Position numbers and translations under genes: made by a program | In this document: positions 33,753-41,823 of the stretch, in pieces | How positions within the stretch are numbered: position 1 is the stretch's first letter | Layout of the letters: every line of letters begins with the position of its first letter | NCBI GenBank assembly: GCA_023251135.1 | Contig: JAHEZJ010000027.1 | Span: 34,619 to 98,618, forward strand | DNA: 64,000 nucleotides | Direction of reading: 5' to 3' | Source of the DNA: Flavobacterium sp. | Lineage (GTDB): Bacteria > Bacteroidota > Bacteroidia > Flavobacteriales > Flavobacteriaceae | Notes under the pieces: generated by a model | Databases searched by the model: none | What the model saw: only the letters and a program-made list of their open reading frames with translations | Told to the model about the DNA's origin: nothing

Positions 33753-35018
33753 TTAGAATTCGGTATGAAAACGCAATGCAAAAAACTGAACCGGGCCTCT
33801 GTCTTTATTATAGGCAGGATTCATGGCAAACTGGTAATCCGGCGAAAGTGTAATATGAGTATTAGGAACTAAAAATGAATAGTACAGCTCTACAATTTGC
33901 TCGACACCATAATTCAGCGTACCGTCACCAATCATAAAACCATTTCCCCCGAGCTTTTGATATTGTTTGTGTGGATTCGATAATCCGTTGGCTACTATGG
34001 CAATACCGGCAAAATCATTGGTTCGGTTCCACATTTTTCCGTTCAGGTTCATTCCCAACTGTGCCGATCGGTCAATCTCTGTAAAAGCCCAGGTTTCATT
34101 TTTACCGTCGTTATAACTCATTCGGGCAAACAGTCCCCAACTATCTCCGTGTGTATAATCCATATTTAAACCAATGCCGTACTTGGTACGTCCATTTTGT
34201 CTGGTACTTTTTATATCCGGAATTGTGGTGAAGTTTGAATTGGCTTCGTTGTAATTTCCCATCCCGGCTGTATTTCGAAAACCTAACAATTTAATGGTTC
34301 CTGTATCTTTATTTTGAAAGGTCAGCTGCTTCTCAATCTCTACGTTTATGGCGTTAGAATTTTTAAAACGAAACTCAACATTTGGACCGTTAGCATTGGT
34401 AGGCAAAGCCGACCATGAAGCTCTTAGCTGCCAGGAGTCCAATTGATAATTCACATATAAACCATCTGTATATCCCCGGGTGTTTGCAGCATAATCCCAC
34501 GCTCCGTGTGTCATTAGAGCCCAATTTAAAAACTGTGTTCTGGGATCGTGCGAATAGCGATTGGTATCAAAATAGTCGGATAGTCCAAATTTTCCAAAAA
34601 CCAACTGTAAGGATTGGTTGTTTTTAAATTGAAACTTTTGTTCCAAAAGCATTCTGGCCACATAAACGACTGGTTTGGTATCTCCAATTCTAAAAGTTTC
34701 GCCGTTAGGAAAACCGCCCAATCCTCTGGCCTGAGACAAACCTTCGCCTCCTGACATTTCAGGATTAAAAGTTAGGGTAGCGCCTTTCCAAAGCGGAACA
34801 TCAAGATATAAAGTTGATGTTAAGGATAGAGCGCCTTCGGCTTCGGGTGACATACTGTTGGTTCCGGAATAATTAGCATGAAAAGCCGGATGGTATTGAT
34901 AGATAGACGTCATTTGAAATCCCAGACTATATTTTCGTATCGAATCAGTTTCTTGCGAAAAGGACAGCGTGGTAATAAATAACGTGGCAAAACTCAATAT
35001 TTTTACAGACTTTTCCAT
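33753..35018 (-). CDS. Outer-membrane porin, OprB/carbohydrate-porin type
   Basis: A 421-residue beta-barrel protein with a signal peptide (residues 1-21, LSFSQ). The sequence alternates hydrophobic strands ending in aromatic residues (GLFARMSYNDGKNETWAFTE, ITLSPDYQFAMNPAYNK) and ends VQFFALRFHTEF, with the C-terminal Phe typical of outer-membrane barrels. GAWDYAANTRGYTDGLYVNY and GIAIVANGLSNPHKQYQKLG are OprB-like. Its place between pump and adaptor genes, four bases from the latter, suggests it takes part in metal passage, though OprB relatives are usually linked to sugars. Confidence 0.82.
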   Translation of the reverse strand: MEKSVKILSFATLFITTLSFSQETDSIRKYSLGFQMTSIYQYHPAFHANYSGTNSMSPEAEGALSLTSTLYLDVPLWKGATLTFNPEMSGGEGLSQARGLGGFPNGETFRIGDTKPVVYVARMLLEQKFQFKNNQSLQLVFGKFGLSDYFDTNRYSHDPRTQFLNWALMTHGAWDYAANTRGYTDGLYVNYQLDSWQLRASWSALPTNANGPNVEFRFKNSNAINVEIEKQLTFQNKDTGTIKLLGFRNTAGMGNYNEANSNFTTIPDIKSTRQNGRTKYGIGLNMDYTHGDSWGLFARMSYNDGKNETWAFTEIDRSAQLGMNLNGKMWNRTNDFAGIAIVANGLSNPHKQYQKLGGNGFMIGDGTLNYGVEQIVELYYSFLVPNTHITLSPDYQFAMNPAYNKDRGPVQFFALRFHTEF

Positions 35019-35022
35019 CTCA

Positions 35023-36108
35023 TTATTCGTTTAAGGCACGATAGATAAATAACTGATTGTTGGTAATTACTTTTTCATTCTCTTTCAGGCCTTTCGAAAT
35101 ATAGGTTACATCGCCTACGACTCTGTAGATGTCTACTTGTCGGGTCTCAATGTTATGACGATCTTTAAAAATCATGACAAAGTTTTTACTTTTATCAAAA
35201 ACAATCGCTTTACTGGGTACGGCTATCATAGATTGAGCTTCGCTATACGATAACTTAATATTCGCATTCATATCAGGTTTCAGCATATAACCGGGATTTT
35301 CCAATTTTATACGCGCCTGCATGGCTTTGGTCTCAGGGTCAATCACATTGAAGATTTTATCTACTTTTCCTTTAAAAACTTTATCAGGATAACTTAGTGT
35401 AGTAACATCGGCATCAATACCCAGTTTTACTTTGTTGATGTCAATTTCATTGATATTCGCCAATGCCCAAACTTCGCTGATCTCGGCAATGTCAAAGATG
35501 TTCTCAGAGCGGTCATTTCGCAAAAGCATATCCTGATTGATGCTTTTCTGAATGATGAAACCGCTAATTGGCGCAGTAACTTCATAAATAGATCCTGCTT
35601 TTATATTGTAAATTTTATAGGTTTCCTGAACTTTACTCAATTGCGATTGCGCTTTATTTACCTCCGATTTTGCCTGAAGTACATCGCTTTCAGAATTTAA
35701 TTTTCCGTCAAATAATTCCTGTGCTACTTTTAAATGATTTTTAGCCACCAGTAAATCATTCTTGGCATCGATAGATTGCTTTTCAAAATCGGCAATATCG
35801 GTACTTTTTATAGTAGCCAAAACTTGTCCTTTGCGTACATAATCTCCAAGTTCGACATTTACTTTAATGACATTTCCACCTACAAGAGGGTAAACATCAA
35901 TCATTTTGTTATTATCGGCGGTAATTTTTCCGTAAAAACTCAATACATTTTTTACAGGTTGTGTTACTGCCTCTGCTGTTGTAGTGGTTTTCAGCATCGA
36001 TTCGCTTAAAGCAAAAGAGGTATTTGTTTCCGGATTTTCAACTTCTTTTTTGCAGCTTGCGAGGGATAAACTCACGAGAGCAATTCCTATTAGTAGTTTA
36101 TATTTCAT
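35023..36108 (-). CDS. RND efflux periplasmic adaptor (membrane-fusion) lipoprotein
   Basis: A 361-residue adaptor joining pump and outer-membrane channel. Lipoprotein signal with lipobox LASC (Cys19), so it is anchored to the inner membrane from the periplasmic side. The biotinyl-lipoyl half motifs are VYPLVGGNVIKVNVELGDYV and AGSIYEVTAPISGFIIQKSI, separated by a coiled-coil hairpin (about 108-160, DLLVAKNHLKVAQELFDGKL). A beta-barrel domain follows (about 210-290, VTTLSYPDKVFKGKVDKIF). Layout matches CzcB/CusB-like proteins, without a metal-binding Cys/His-rich tail. Same operon as the pump. Confidence 0.92.
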   Translation of the reverse strand: MKYKLLIGIALVSLSLASCKKEVENPETNTSFALSESMLKTTTTAEAVTQPVKNVLSFYGKITADNNKMIDVYPLVGGNVIKVNVELGDYVRKGQVLATIKSTDIADFEKQSIDAKNDLLVAKNHLKVAQELFDGKLNSESDVLQAKSEVNKAQSQLSKVQETYKIYNIKAGSIYEVTAPISGFIIQKSINQDMLLRNDRSENIFDIAEISEVWALANINEIDINKVKLGIDADVTTLSYPDKVFKGKVDKIFNVIDPETKAMQARIKLENPGYMLKPDMNANIKLSYSEAQSMIAVPSKAIVFDKSKNFVMIFKDRHNIETRQVDIYRVVGDVTYISKGLKENEKVITNNQLFIYRALNE

Positions 36109-36119
36109 TTTATTTAGTT

Positions 36120-37364
36120 TTAGAATAAGTCTTTGTTGATGGTACTGTTTAATTCCTCGCCTGAAAGAATTACTTTTTTCTTTAGTTCGTTTACCTGAAT
36201 AGCGGCCTGATTGTAACTTTCCATAAAATCGGTAAATTCTAATAAACTGATATTTCTTTTCTGAAAGTTGGTCAGGATTCCGTTGTAAACCGCTTCAAAG
36301 TCTGAATTTACAGTTGGTTTGATGACCACATAGTTTTTACGGGATTCTTCCCATTTGTTCCATGCCGATGTAATTTCGGTTTGCAGTTGCAGGTCAAAAT
36401 TTTGCTTTTCAACTTTTGATTGCTCTAAAATTGTTTTCGCATATTTAATATTCCCTTTGTTTTTGTTCCAAAGAGGCAGTGGAATTCCAAGTGTCAGATT
36501 GGCTTCTCTATTAAAAGCTCCGCTGCGCTGGTCGTAAGTGGCGCCCACTGTAATATCAGGGACAGCAAGTGCTTTTTGCCATTTTACATTTATTTCATTG
36601 GCTTCAATATCCTTTTGTTTGGCTAAATAATCCGGACGATTCGCAATGGCTTCATCCTGAAAGGTTTTAAGATCAAAAGGAACGGTTTTCAGGTATTTAT
36701 TAAACTCTTCTTTAGAGACTTCCGGAATTACGTTTTCGGCTGAATTTAAAAGCAATTTTAAGTTGGCCTGTTCTTCAATGTTCTCATTGACCACTTCCAT
36801 ACGCTCATTTTTGAAATTCAAATACAGCGATTGCAAACGCACAAGGTCTCGTAAAGGAAGATTGCCTTTTTGTACCTGCACCGTATAAGAACTGATCAAA
36901 TCTTCGATATGAGCAAGCTGATTGTCGGTAGTTTCAAGGCTTTTTTTGTTGTAATACACCGTGTAGAAACTCTTTCTTAATTGCAATTTTAAAGTTCTTA
37001 GCAAATCATTAAACTGTAATTCGGCCAATTGTTCATTGGTTTGTGCTAGCTTAACTTCATTGCGTTTTTTTCCGCCTAAGTAAATTAACTGCTCTATACC
37101 AAATGCTTTTTGCCCTTGCTTTCCGATATCAAAATATTGATTTCTTTCGGGGTTGTAGGCATTAAGTTCTGCCGTTACTGAGGGATTATCCCAAATTCGG
37201 GCCTGAATGGTTAGTGCTTTAGAAGCATCGATATTGTATTGTGATGCCAACAAAAAGAGGTTGTTTTTAAGAAATTGGCTTTCACAGTCCTGAAGGGTGA
37301 CTGTCTTTTGAGCCAAAACTACCGGACCGAAAAGTACAAGTAGGAATGCACAGAGTTTTCTCAT
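36120..37364 (-). CDS. TolC-family outer-membrane efflux protein (CzcC-like)
   Basis: A 414-residue protein with a signal peptide (residues 1-18, VVLAQ) and two outer-membrane-efflux repeats rich in long helices (for example IDASKALTIQARIWDNPSVT and QTEITSAWNKWEESRKNYVV). A strand-like segment NPSVTAELNAYNP fits the CzcC branch. It forms the trimeric duct through which the RND pump exports metals. It follows the sensor kinase gene by 84 bases and precedes the adaptor by 11, so all belong to one operon. Confidence 0.92.
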   Translation of the reverse strand: MRKLCAFLLVLFGPVVLAQKTVTLQDCESQFLKNNLFLLASQYNIDASKALTIQARIWDNPSVTAELNAYNPERNQYFDIGKQGQKAFGIEQLIYLGGKKRNEVKLAQTNEQLAELQFNDLLRTLKLQLRKSFYTVYYNKKSLETTDNQLAHIEDLISSYTVQVQKGNLPLRDLVRLQSLYLNFKNERMEVVNENIEEQANLKLLLNSAENVIPEVSKEEFNKYLKTVPFDLKTFQDEAIANRPDYLAKQKDIEANEINVKWQKALAVPDITVGATYDQRSGAFNREANLTLGIPLPLWNKNKGNIKYAKTILEQSKVEKQNFDLQLQTEITSAWNKWEESRKNYVVIKPTVNSDFEAVYNGILTNFQKRNISLLEFTDFMESYNQAAIQVNELKKKVILSGEELNSTINKDLF

Positions 37365-37448
37365 TGTATCATTTTTAATTTATACAAATATGCTATCACC
37401 GGACTTTAAGACACCTTAAAATCTACCTTAAAAATAACTTAAAATAAA

Positions 37449-38810
37449 TTAGGAATGAAAAAATAACTGAAATAAATTCGTGTTAATATCTGGAACACTG
37501 TAGGTTATAGATGCGTTATGAAGGGTTAGAATACGTTGAACAATACGTAATCCAAGACCAAAACCCGTAGTCCCTTTCGAATTTTTGCCGCGCATAAAAG
37601 GTTGAAAAAGATTTTTTTGTTCTTCCTCATTTAAAGTTTCTCCCGTGTTAGAAATGGAGAGCACTAATTGATCGTCCTGAGTACTGATGATCACTTTTGC
37701 CTGTTTATTATCGGAGTAAACGCAGGCATTTTTCAGGATATTGGTCAGGGCAATTTCCAGTAAATTTTTATTTCCATTTACCTCTAAAGCCATATCCAGA
37801 TTGTTGTTTTCTTCTATTTCAAATAAAATTAAAAATTCAGGATAGCTCTTATTCAGATTTTCTATGGCCGAAAACAAAATTTCATCCATACGATGCATTT
37901 CTGTGCTTTCGTTTTTCTTGTTGTCAATTTTTGAAAGAATCAACAGCGAGTTAATTAATTCAGTCAATTGATTGATATCCAGTAAAATGGTTTTTAAAAA
38001 GCTTTTTCCTTTATCTGATGTTGCGGGATCGGCAATAGTGTTCTCAATTTGTGAAATAATTCTCGATAGGGGAGTTCTTAGTTCATGAGAGGCATTAGCC
38101 GTAAATTCTTTTTGTTTTTGGTACGAAACTTCAATCCGGTCCATCATGAAATTAAACTCATTGGCAATCAGATCAATTTCATTTTTATTGTTTTTGGAAG
38201 CAACGCGGGTATCGAGATTGTTCTCGTTTATATTTTTTATTTTTTGATGAAAAATGCCTAGCGGACTCATGGCTTTTTTGACCATAAAAGAGGTTAAAAC
38301 CCAGCAAATACAGGTAAAAAAGATATAAGAAATGACTAAGGTATAGCGGAGGAAAAGTAATTTTCGCTTGCCATAATCGTCGGTGGCCGATATTAAAGCA
38401 TAAAAATCCCTGTCTTTCGTATCATAAAAAACACCATAAACTTCGTAATCGCCCTGCTGCTTAAAAAAAGTTTTATGCTTTTTGAGGTATTTTAAATCGT
38501 CAACCGACCAGTTAATTTTTGCATCGTCAATACTGCTGTAGATGAGTTTAAAATTAGAGTCAAAGACGAGTGTTTTTTCATCATACAATCGGTTGATCGA
38601 ATTTTGGTCGATCATTTTTAAAAGCTGATCGTCGACTTCTTTAACGTTGACTAAAAGCTTAATGTTTGAAAGCGCCTTAATTTCCAGTCTATCGCGAAAT
38701 TCTTCTTTCCTAAAATTAGAATACAAAACAAATATCAATGTAGAAGCCAATCCAAAAAGGATTGTAAATAATAAACTTACTAAAAGTGATATCCGGTTTT
38801 TTAAAGTCAT
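37449..38810 (-). CDS. Sensor histidine kinase of the metal-efflux operon
   Basis: A 453-residue two-component sensor. TM1 at about 8-30, a periplasmic sensor domain of about 120 residues (31-153), TM2 at about 155-178, HAMP linker (179-232), dimerisation domain with the phospho-accepting His242 in ANASHELRTPLSRI, and a HATPase domain (about 330-453) with the N box ALTNILKNACVY and the G box TGFGLGLRIVQRIL. The periplasmic part carries no obvious Cys/His metal site. Its start overlaps the response regulator stop by four bases (ATGA). By position it probably detects periplasmic metal and activates the efflux genes. Confidence 0.92.
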   Translation of the reverse strand: MTLKNRISLLVSLLFTILFGLASTLIFVLYSNFRKEEFRDRLEIKALSNIKLLVNVKEVDDQLLKMIDQNSINRLYDEKTLVFDSNFKLIYSSIDDAKINWSVDDLKYLKKHKTFFKQQGDYEVYGVFYDTKDRDFYALISATDDYGKRKLLFLRYTLVISYIFFTCICWVLTSFMVKKAMSPLGIFHQKIKNINENNLDTRVASKNNKNEIDLIANEFNFMMDRIEVSYQKQKEFTANASHELRTPLSRIISQIENTIADPATSDKGKSFLKTILLDINQLTELINSLLILSKIDNKKNESTEMHRMDEILFSAIENLNKSYPEFLILFEIEENNNLDMALEVNGNKNLLEIALTNILKNACVYSDNKQAKVIISTQDDQLVLSISNTGETLNEEEQKNLFQPFMRGKNSKGTTGFGLGLRIVQRILTLHNASITYSVPDINTNLFQLFFHS

Positions 38811-39487
38811 TCCTGATCGCTTAGATAATATCCGTAGCCAACTTTGGTTCGAATCAGTTTAATAACATGATCCTTGTCGATTTTTTTTCTTAAAAAATTA
38901 ATGTAAACTTCAATCGTATTCTGATTGGTTTCGATGTGATAATCCCAGAGTTTCTCTGCAATGAATTGTTTCGATAATACTTTACCTTTTGCATGAGCGA
39001 GAATCAGAATCAGTTTAAATTCTTTAGGAGTCAGTTTGATTTCTTCACCGGAACGAAATACTCTCATATCGCTTTCGAGAATCTCCAAATCGGCAATAAC
39101 TATTTTTGTTTCTGTCTGTTGTGGAATTTCTTTTCGACGTAAAAGGGAGGAGCTTCGGGCATAGAGTTCCTCAAAATGAAAGGGTTTAACCAGATAATCA
39201 TCGGCACCGCTATCAAAAGAGGCCAGCTTGTCCTCGATTTCGCTAAAAGCAGTAAGCATGATAATTGGCGTTTTTTTATCGACTTCGCGAATGCCTTTGC
39301 AAACTTCAATGCCATTACTGCCGGGAACATTAATATCCAGAATGATTAAATCATATTCGTAAGGAAAATATTTTTTCAGCAATAACGAGCCATCATAATA
39401 GGGAAAACACTCAAACTCTTTTGAAGTAAAGAATGCAGAGATTTCTTTAGATAAGGTAAAATCGTCTTCGAGTAGCAGTATTTTCAT
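38807..39487 (-). CDS. OmpR/PhoB-family response regulator of the metal-efflux operon
   Basis: A 226-residue regulator: receiver domain (about 1-118) with acidic pocket Glu7-Asp8-Asp9, phospho-acceptor Asp51 in LIILDINVPGSNG, Thr79 region and Lys101 in YLVKPF; then a winged-helix DNA-binding domain (about 128-224) with IKLTPKEFKLILILA and NTIEVYINFLRKKID. First gene of the leftward operon, so it probably regulates itself as well as the pump genes. No clear TAnnTTTG box was found upstream; that region is filled by degenerate repeats. Confidence 0.93.
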   Translation of the reverse strand: MKILLLEDDFTLSKEISAFFTSKEFECFPYYDGSLLLKKYFPYEYDLIILDINVPGSNGIEVCKGIREVDKKTPIIMLTAFSEIEDKLASFDSGADDYLVKPFHFEELYARSSSLLRRKEIPQQTETKIVIADLEILESDMRVFRSGEEIKLTPKEFKLILILAHAKGKVLSKQFIAEKLWDYHIETNQNTIEVYINFLRKKIDKDHVIKLIRTKVGYGYYLSDQE

Positions 39488-39506
39488 AGTATTCTGGTTG
39501 GGTTTT

Positions 39507-39666
39507 TTAGTCCTTAGTTCCTAGTCCTTAGTGGTTAGTTCCTAGTTCCTAGTTCTTAGCTCTTAGCTTAGATTTCGTGAACATAAGTTATAATTTTGAA
39601 GTAATTAGTCCCGAGCTACTAATCGTAATAACAAATCACCAGTAACTAGGGACTAGGCACTAAGCA
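39507..39666. repeat. Inverted degenerate CTTAGTTCCTAGT repeats
   Basis: The left part, about 39507-39567, is made of TCCTTAGTTCCTAGT-like units. The right part, about 39603-39670, holds the complement (AGTAACTAGGGACTAGGCAC) and runs into the stop codon of the M42 gene. It lies between the end of the M42 gene and the start of the regulator gene, both leftward. Confidence 0.6.
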
Positions 39667-40755
39667 CTAATTAAAATAAGAAAAAGTTTCGTTGTTTTCA
39701 ATTTTAAGTAGTGATTCGTAAATCAATTGAATTACATTTTCAACATCTTCTCTCTGAACCATTTCTACAGTAGTGTGCATATAACGCAAAGGCAGAGAAA
39801 TCAATGCCGAAGCCACACCGCCATTACTGTAAGCAAAAGCATCGGTATCGGTTCCTGTAGCACGTGAAGTTGCATGACGCTGAAACGGGATTTTCTTTTC
39901 TTCTGCAGTATCAACGATCAGATCACGTAATTTATTTTGTACGGCTGGTGCATAGGCAATAACCGGTCCTTTACCCATTTTTAAATCCCCTTCTACCTTT
40001 TTGTCGATCATTGGAGTAGTGGTATCGTGGCAAACATCGGTTACAATAGCAACATTTGGTTTAATCGTTTGAGCGATCATTTCGGCTCCGCGAAGTCCAA
40101 TTTCTTCCTGAACAGAGTTTACGATATACAAACCAAAAGGAAGTGTTTTTTTATTCTCTTTTAGCAAACGCGCTACTTCGGCAATCATAAAACCACCCAT
40201 TCGGTTATCGATAGCACGACATACAAATTTATTTTCGTTCAAAATCATAAATTCGTCCGGATAAGTAATCACACAGCCTACATGTACGCCCATTGCTTCA
40301 ACCTCTTCTTTGGTTTCACAGCCTAAGTCAATAAAAATATTACTAATTTTTGGTGTTTCTTCTTTATCGCGCAAACGGGTATGAATAGCCGGCCATCCGA
40401 AAACACCCTTTACAATTCCCTTTTTCGTATGAATGTGTACTCTTTTGGAAGGTGCAATCTGATGATCGGAACCACCATTTCGGATTACATACAGCAAACC
40501 ATCATCTGTAATGTAGTTTACATACCATGAAATTTCATCGGCATGCCCTTCAATAACTACTTTAAACGGTGCATCAGGATTTATAACTCCTACAGCCGTT
40601 CCGTAAGTATCCGTAATAAAAGTATCGACATAAGGTTTCAAATAATTCATCCAAAGTTTTTGCCCTTCGCTTTCGTAGCCTGTAGGGGAGGCGTTATTGA
40701 GATAGCTTTCCAGGAAAGCAATTGAGGTATCTTTTAAGATCGATTCTGTGCTCAT
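39667..40755 (-). CDS. M42 family metallo-aminopeptidase
   Basis: A 362-residue cytoplasmic enzyme of the tetrahedral aminopeptidase family (glutamyl aminopeptidase/FrvX-like), which trims N-terminal residues from peptides and usually assembles into dodecamers. The two-metal site is visible: His in EGHADEISW, Asp in CRAIDNRMGGF, the Glu pair in VNSVQEEIGLRGA, Asp in IVTDVCHDTTTP and the final His in RYMHTTVEMV. A PDZ-like insertion lies at about 80-170. Such proteins were earlier mis-called endoglucanases. Its partner divergent gene starts 81 bases away. Confidence 0.93.
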   Translation of the reverse strand: MSTESILKDTSIAFLESYLNNASPTGYESEGQKLWMNYLKPYVDTFITDTYGTAVGVINPDAPFKVVIEGHADEISWYVNYITDDGLLYVIRNGGSDHQIAPSKRVHIHTKKGIVKGVFGWPAIHTRLRDKEETPKISNIFIDLGCETKEEVEAMGVHVGCVITYPDEFMILNENKFVCRAIDNRMGGFMIAEVARLLKENKKTLPFGLYIVNSVQEEIGLRGAEMIAQTIKPNVAIVTDVCHDTTTPMIDKKVEGDLKMGKGPVIAYAPAVQNKLRDLIVDTAEEKKIPFQRHATSRATGTDTDAFAYSNGGVASALISLPLRYMHTTVEMVQREDVENVIQLIYESLLKIENNETFSYFN

Positions 40756-40836
40756 AAAAATATTTTTTTGCTAATTTATAAATTTGGTATCAGAGTTGTA
40801 TATAAATATATAATTTTACATTTAAATTATGACTCG

Positions 40837-41520
40837 ATGAGATTTACTGCCCCTATTTTATTTTTTATATTGATTTCGTTAACTAGTCAGGCTCAGGTTA
40901 AACCCAAAGAGAATGAGCAAATGGGCTACATTTTAACCGAGCAGGATTCGATTTTGAATGATACTATCGAATTGCCTGAAATTATCATTTCTAAAGAAAA
41001 ACTGGATCCCGAAGCGCAAAAGCAATTCACGATTCTGCAAAACCGTGTGTACAAAGTATATCCGTATGCAAGGCTTGCCGCAGATCGATTGACAGCATTG
41101 AATAACGGAATGGCACGTTTGAAAACCAACCGTGAAAAGAAAAAGTATTTTAAGATTGTGGAAGACTATCTTAATAACGAATTTGAAGCGAGACTTAAAA
41201 AACTGTCTCGTAAACAAGGTCAGATTCTGGTCAAGCTCATTCACAGGCAAACCGGAATAACCACTTACGAGTTAATCCGAACTTTAAAAAGTGGCTTTAA
41301 AGCTTTTGTATCCAATACCACAGCCAATTTATTTGACATTAGTTTAAAAACCGAATACAAGCCCTTTGAATCTAATGAGGATTATTTAATTGAAACGATT
41401 TTGGTGCGGGCATTTGATTCCGGAAAACTCGTCAATCAAAAAGCAGCAAATCCTGTAAATTATGATGATTTAATGAGTCAGTGGGAGGCGAAAGCAAAAG
41501 AGATAAAAGCAGAAAAATAA
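40837..41520 (+). CDS. DUF4294 domain-containing exported protein
   Basis: A 227-residue protein with a signal peptide (residues 1-19, LTSQAQ) and a DUF4294 core (about 45-215) rich in basic residues: FTILQNRVYKVYPYARLAAD, KKYFKIVEDYLNNEFEARLK, LVKLIHRQTGITTYELIRTL. The family is found only in Bacteroidota and its function is unknown. The frame is open 23 codons upstream, but ATG 40837 places the signal peptide at the N-terminus. Followed by a strong terminator. Confidence 0.87.
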   Translation: MRFTAPILFFILISLTSQAQVKPKENEQMGYILTEQDSILNDTIELPEIIISKEKLDPEAQKQFTILQNRVYKVYPYARLAADRLTALNNGMARLKTNREKKKYFKIVEDYLNNEFEARLKKLSRKQGQILVKLIHRQTGITTYELIRTLKSGFKAFVSNTTANLFDISLKTEYKPFESNEDYLIETILVRAFDSGKLVNQKAANPVNYDDLMSQWEAKAKEIKAEK

Positions 41521-41544
41521 CCGCATTTTATTTAAAATATTTCA

Positions 41545-41578
41545 AAAAAGACTTACAATTGATTTTGTAAGTCTTTTT
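41545..41578 (+). terminator. Terminator of the DUF4294 gene
   Basis: Perfect arms AAAAAGACTTACAA (41545-41558) and TTGTAAGTCTTTTT (41565-41578), six-base loop, then more T. Confidence 0.85.
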
Positions 41579-41765
41579 TTATGGTTTTTGGTTTCGGATT
41601 ACAAAGTAAGTTCTAATCAAAAGAATTTACTTACTTAAATTACGATTTTTTGATTTTTCGCTGAAGCCCCGTAAAATAAGCGTTTTTGTTATAATTTTTG
41701 TAGTTAAAAGAGTTTTTGCTTTGTTTTTTAACAAATTAATTACAAATATAATTTGTCAATTATAG

Positions 41766-41784
41766 TTTAATTTGTAGGTTTACT
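41766..41784 (+). promoter_or_regulatory. Conserved leader/promoter block of S8 copy 1
   Basis: TTTAATTTGTAGGTTTACT, repeated at 49037-49054 and 56279-56296 (last TTTACT shared). It contains TTAATTTG, one mismatch from TAnnTTTG. Conservation in all three units suggests it is the promoter, although no TTG lies at the usual distance. Confidence 0.45.
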
Positions 41785-41823
41785 GATTAACAACCACTAT
41801 GTTAACCAAAACCAATTTAATCT

